In this document: positions 61,778-64,000 of the stretch, piece by piece | Layout: every line of letters starts with the position of its first letter | How positions within the stretch are numbered: the first letter of the stretch is position 1 | From: Aquimarina latercula DSM 2041 | GTDB taxonomy: Bacteria; Bacteroidota; Bacteroidia; Flavobacteriales; Flavobacteriaceae | Direction: 5' to 3' | Assembly (NCBI RefSeq): GCF_000430645.1 | Contig: NZ_AUMK01000011.1 | Location: 1 to 64,000 of the forward strand | DNA: 64,000 bases | The notes under the pieces: model-generated | Database searches by the model: none | Told to the model about the DNA's origin: nothing | What the model saw: only the letters and a program-made list of their open reading frames with translations | Made by a program: the position numbers and the translations under genes

Positions 61778-63886
61778 TTATTGGATTTTTAATATATATA
61801 AATCTCCTGTGTATTGTCCATTCATATCAGAAGTTAACATTGTTTTGGCTTCATCTAAAGTGTCATATCTTTCTAGATATACGTATATGTATGAATCTTT
61901 TGGGTTTCTGAAGTGCTTAGGTTTAAGTCCTTGTTTTTTTAATTTTGCGATGCCTTTTTCAAAATAACTTTGGCGTTTAAAAATATTCACTACCATATAG
62001 TATCCATTTTTGATAGTATGATTTTCATAGTCTGATAATGTTTCCGTTAGAACTTTTTCTTCTGTAATTATATTCTGTTTTTTAGTTTTTTTTTCAGCTT
62101 CTTGGTCGGAGGTGCCGTGTACCTGAAAAACAATTGGCAATGAATATAAAACATTTACTTTTTCTCCATTCGACTCTCCTGGGATCATTTTAGGTAGAGA
62201 ACTAATTACTCTGTTAGCTTCTTCTTCTAATTCGATAGCTGGTCCACGAGATTGAACTTCTGTGATATTTCCTAAAGTATCTATTTTAAATCTTACAAAG
62301 ATTCGATTTACTCCAGTTAAACCGATTGACTCTGCAATGTCTACATTGAAATTCCTATTGACGAATTGTTTGATTTCATCAGAGACACATTTTTTTACTT
62401 CTTCATTATTTGTTAAATCCTTGCAATTCTGTGTCTTTGGTACTTTTTCTACTGCTGCATAAGGGATATTTTGTTCTCTTAAAATTAAGATATGTCTTAC
62501 ATCTACTCCGTCTTTTTTTATTTTATCTACAGTTAGTAAATGCCATCCAAAAGAGGTTCTAAAAGGTTCAGAAATTTCACCTTCTTTTAAGGTAAAAGCA
62601 ATAGCTTTAAATTTTTCATGAAAAGGAGTGTCTTTTTGTACAAAATATAATCCTCCATTACCTTTGGATCCAGGGTCTTCTGAATATAGTACAGCTCTAC
62701 TGGCAAAGCTTTTACCATTTTGAATAATATCATTTTTAATTTCTAAAAGTCTATCAACAATCTTTTGATCTACTTTTGATAATGAATCTCTAGTAATTGT
62801 TTTTATTGGTTGTTGGATTTCTTCTTCTTCTTCTTCTTCTATTGTTTGTTCAGTTTCTATAATATCTGAAACCTCTTTTTCATTATTAGAAATATTAGTT
62901 TCAGCAGGAATTTCAGTTTCTATCTCAGTATCGACCTTTTCATGAGATAGTGAATTAGTCAATTCTTTAATCTCATCTGTTATTTTTTCAGATGAAATAT
63001 TTGCAATAGCAACAGCTTTTTGAGAAAAAGCGGTAAATGTAAGCATAACTACTAATAACGGTACAATAGCTAAGTATTTTAATTTAGCATTGGATTTTGA
63101 TTTCGTTTTTTGAAGCATGATGATTCTTTTTTTAAGTAATTTATGATTGAAGAAATTATTAGTAAACTTTACATTTTTAGTCTGGAAATTAGAGTTAAGT
63201 AATTGTTCATAATATGCTCTCTTTCCTAATTGTCTAATAGCGGATGCATCAGAGATATATTCGTGTAAAGTGATGATTCTAGAGTGATATATGTAAATCA
63301 AAGGATTAAACCAGAAAAGGATTTTGATTATTTCGAACCAAATGAGATCTAATGTGTGCTTTTGTTTTAAATGCACGATCTCATGAATTAGAATTTTGTT
63401 TTTTTCTGTTTCCGATAATTCATTTCCAATGTATATAGTGTTCCAAAAAGTAAAGGCATCTTTACTATCAGGTAATATTCTAACAGGGAATTTACTGATC
63501 ATCCCTTTAGAAGATTTTTGTTTTAAAGAACGAATGATTAGTATTTTTCTAATAAACAAGAACACAGCTACAGAAACTCCGATTGTATAAAGAACTAACC
63601 ACCAATTTATCTGCAAAGATGCAGAAGAAACGGTATTTGCTATTTCCACTGTATTGTCAGAAATTCTTTCGCCAATAAAAACAGTTGGTAAGTTAACTAC
63701 ATAGTTATCTGGGATTGTTTCTTGGATACTTTTTACCTTAATGAAGGGTAGTGTTAAAGAAAGTACAGAAGTAACTAAAAGATATACTCTATTTACAGTA
63801 AAAAAAGTATCTTTTTTATGAAACAAGTCGTACGCTAATAAAAATATTAACTGAAATAATATGGTTTGGATGCAATATTGAAGCAT
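61778..63886 (-). CDS. M56 (BlaR1-like) peptidase fused to parvulin-like, TonB-C and SPOR-like domains
   Basis: 702 residues from ATG 63886; a TTG at 63925 overlaps the preceding gene. The N-terminal ~290 residues are the M56 membrane peptidase, with zinc motif IHEIVHLKQKHTLDLIWFE and TLHEYISDASAIRQ. After a membrane helix (KYLAIVPLLVVMLTFTAFS) and an acidic linker comes a parvulin (PPIC) segment at about 365-465 (YSEDPGSKGNGGLYFVQK...LKEGEISEPFRTSFGWHLLTVDKI...VDVRHIL). A TonB C-terminal domain follows at about 495-590 (NRIFVRFKIDTLGNITEVQSRGP...PIVFQV). A SPOR-like end lies at about 618-702 (GYYMVVNIFKRQSYFEKGIAKLKKQGLKP...YVYLERYDTLDEAK). It is inferred to be a periplasmic sensor of cell-envelope or folding stress. 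Confidence 0.87.
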   Translation of the reverse strand: MLQYCIQTILFQLIFLLAYDLFHKKDTFFTVNRVYLLVTSVLSLTLPFIKVKSIQETIPDNYVVNLPTVFIGERISDNTVEIANTVSSASLQINWWLVLYTIGVSVAVFLFIRKILIIRSLKQKSSKGMISKFPVRILPDSKDAFTFWNTIYIGNELSETEKNKILIHEIVHLKQKHTLDLIWFEIIKILFWFNPLIYIYHSRIITLHEYISDASAIRQLGKRAYYEQLLNSNFQTKNVKFTNNFFNHKLLKKRIIMLQKTKSKSNAKLKYLAIVPLLVVMLTFTAFSQKAVAIANISSEKITDEIKELTNSLSHEKVDTEIETEIPAETNISNNEKEVSDIIETEQTIEEEEEEEIQQPIKTITRDSLSKVDQKIVDRLLEIKNDIIQNGKSFASRAVLYSEDPGSKGNGGLYFVQKDTPFHEKFKAIAFTLKEGEISEPFRTSFGWHLLTVDKIKKDGVDVRHILILREQNIPYAAVEKVPKTQNCKDLTNNEEVKKCVSDEIKQFVNRNFNVDIAESIGLTGVNRIFVRFKIDTLGNITEVQSRGPAIELEEEANRVISSLPKMIPGESNGEKVNVLYSLPIVFQVHGTSDQEAEKKTKKQNIITEEKVLTETLSDYENHTIKNGYYMVVNIFKRQSYFEKGIAKLKKQGLKPKHFRNPKDSYIYVYLERYDTLDEAKTMLTSDMNGQYTGDLYILKIQ

Positions 63887-63921
63887 ATCTTTTAATATTA
63901 ATTGTTTTATAATTTTTTCTA

Positions 63922-64000
63922 TCAATGTTTATGTTCATCCAACATATCTAAAGTCATAGCATATGATGGTACATTAAGACCTTGTGGGGATATAACTGTA
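63922..64000 (-). CDS. 3' end of a gene running in from the right edge
   Basis: An open minus-strand frame covers the last 79 bases and ends at a TGA at 63924-63922. The visible C-terminus is TVISPQGLNVPSYAMTLDM followed by LDEHKH. It lies 35 bp upstream of the M56 gene start. Too little is present to name a family. Confidence 0.5.
   Translation of the reverse strand, partial: TVISPQGLNVPSYAMTLDMLDEHKH

Overview
The window is AT-rich, about two-thirds A+T by eye. It carries Bacteroidetes hallmarks: a type IX secretion/gliding adhesin locus, a PorP/SprF protein, M56/BlaI sensor pairs, and promoters that fit the Bacteroidetes pattern TTTG-N19-TAnnTTTG. The gene content suggests a marine Flavobacteriaceae chromosome (Aquimarina-like is a guess). 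The species cannot be fixed from the sequence alone.

Layout. (1) 1-7220: the 3' part of a giant DUF11-repeat adhesin with a type-B T9SS sorting domain, then a PorP/SprF-like outer-membrane protein, then a PorE-like TPR/propeller/OmpA protein. (2) 7330-41918: an integrative element of about 34.6 kb inserted in a tRNA-Leu(TAG) gene. The displaced 3' part of the tRNA lies at 7296-7349 and the rebuilt tRNA at 41865-41946. The left arm has a tyrosine integrase, an S24-like repressor, an XRE repressor and small unknown genes. Next comes a T6SS offensive cassette: VgrG, a possible adaptor, a PAAR-like/GH19/metallopeptidase-like effector, and a candidate lipoprotein immunity protein. Then come small membrane proteins, a probable replication origin, a primase-helicase and two AlpA-type DNA-binding proteins. 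The right 15 kb is one long minus-strand defence operon. (3) 42069-64000: ordinary chromosome with an M20 dipeptidase, two BlaI/M56 regulatory pairs, a DUF4407 membrane protein, a complete trans-4-hydroxyproline catabolic operon with a divergent AraC regulator, a MutS-like ATPase, small housekeeping genes, hemW, ruvC and TPR/lipoprotein genes.

The most interesting part is the defence operon (41529 down to 26323). In transcription order it holds a half-size HsdS, HsdM, a RhuM-like protein, two small unknown proteins, a PLD-like nuclease, a full HsdS, a 79-residue protein, a 1000-residue reverse transcriptase fused to an intact nitrilase domain (DRT1/UG1-like), HsdR, a YgjP-like metallopeptidase, a DUF5655 protein and a four-helix membrane protein. 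Overlapping stop/start codons join the 79-residue gene to the RT gene, HsdR to the metallopeptidase gene and the PLD gene to hsdS, and the RT and hsdR genes are one base apart. A retro-element defence system is therefore inserted inside a type I restriction system and is probably co-expressed with it. A consensus Bacteroidetes promoter drives the operon, flanked by two copies of a 13-bp palindrome.

No relaxase, conjugation, capsid or portal gene was seen in the element. It looks satellite-like (integrase, AlpA, primase, repressor plus offence/defence cargo) rather than like a self-transmissible ICE or a complete phage.
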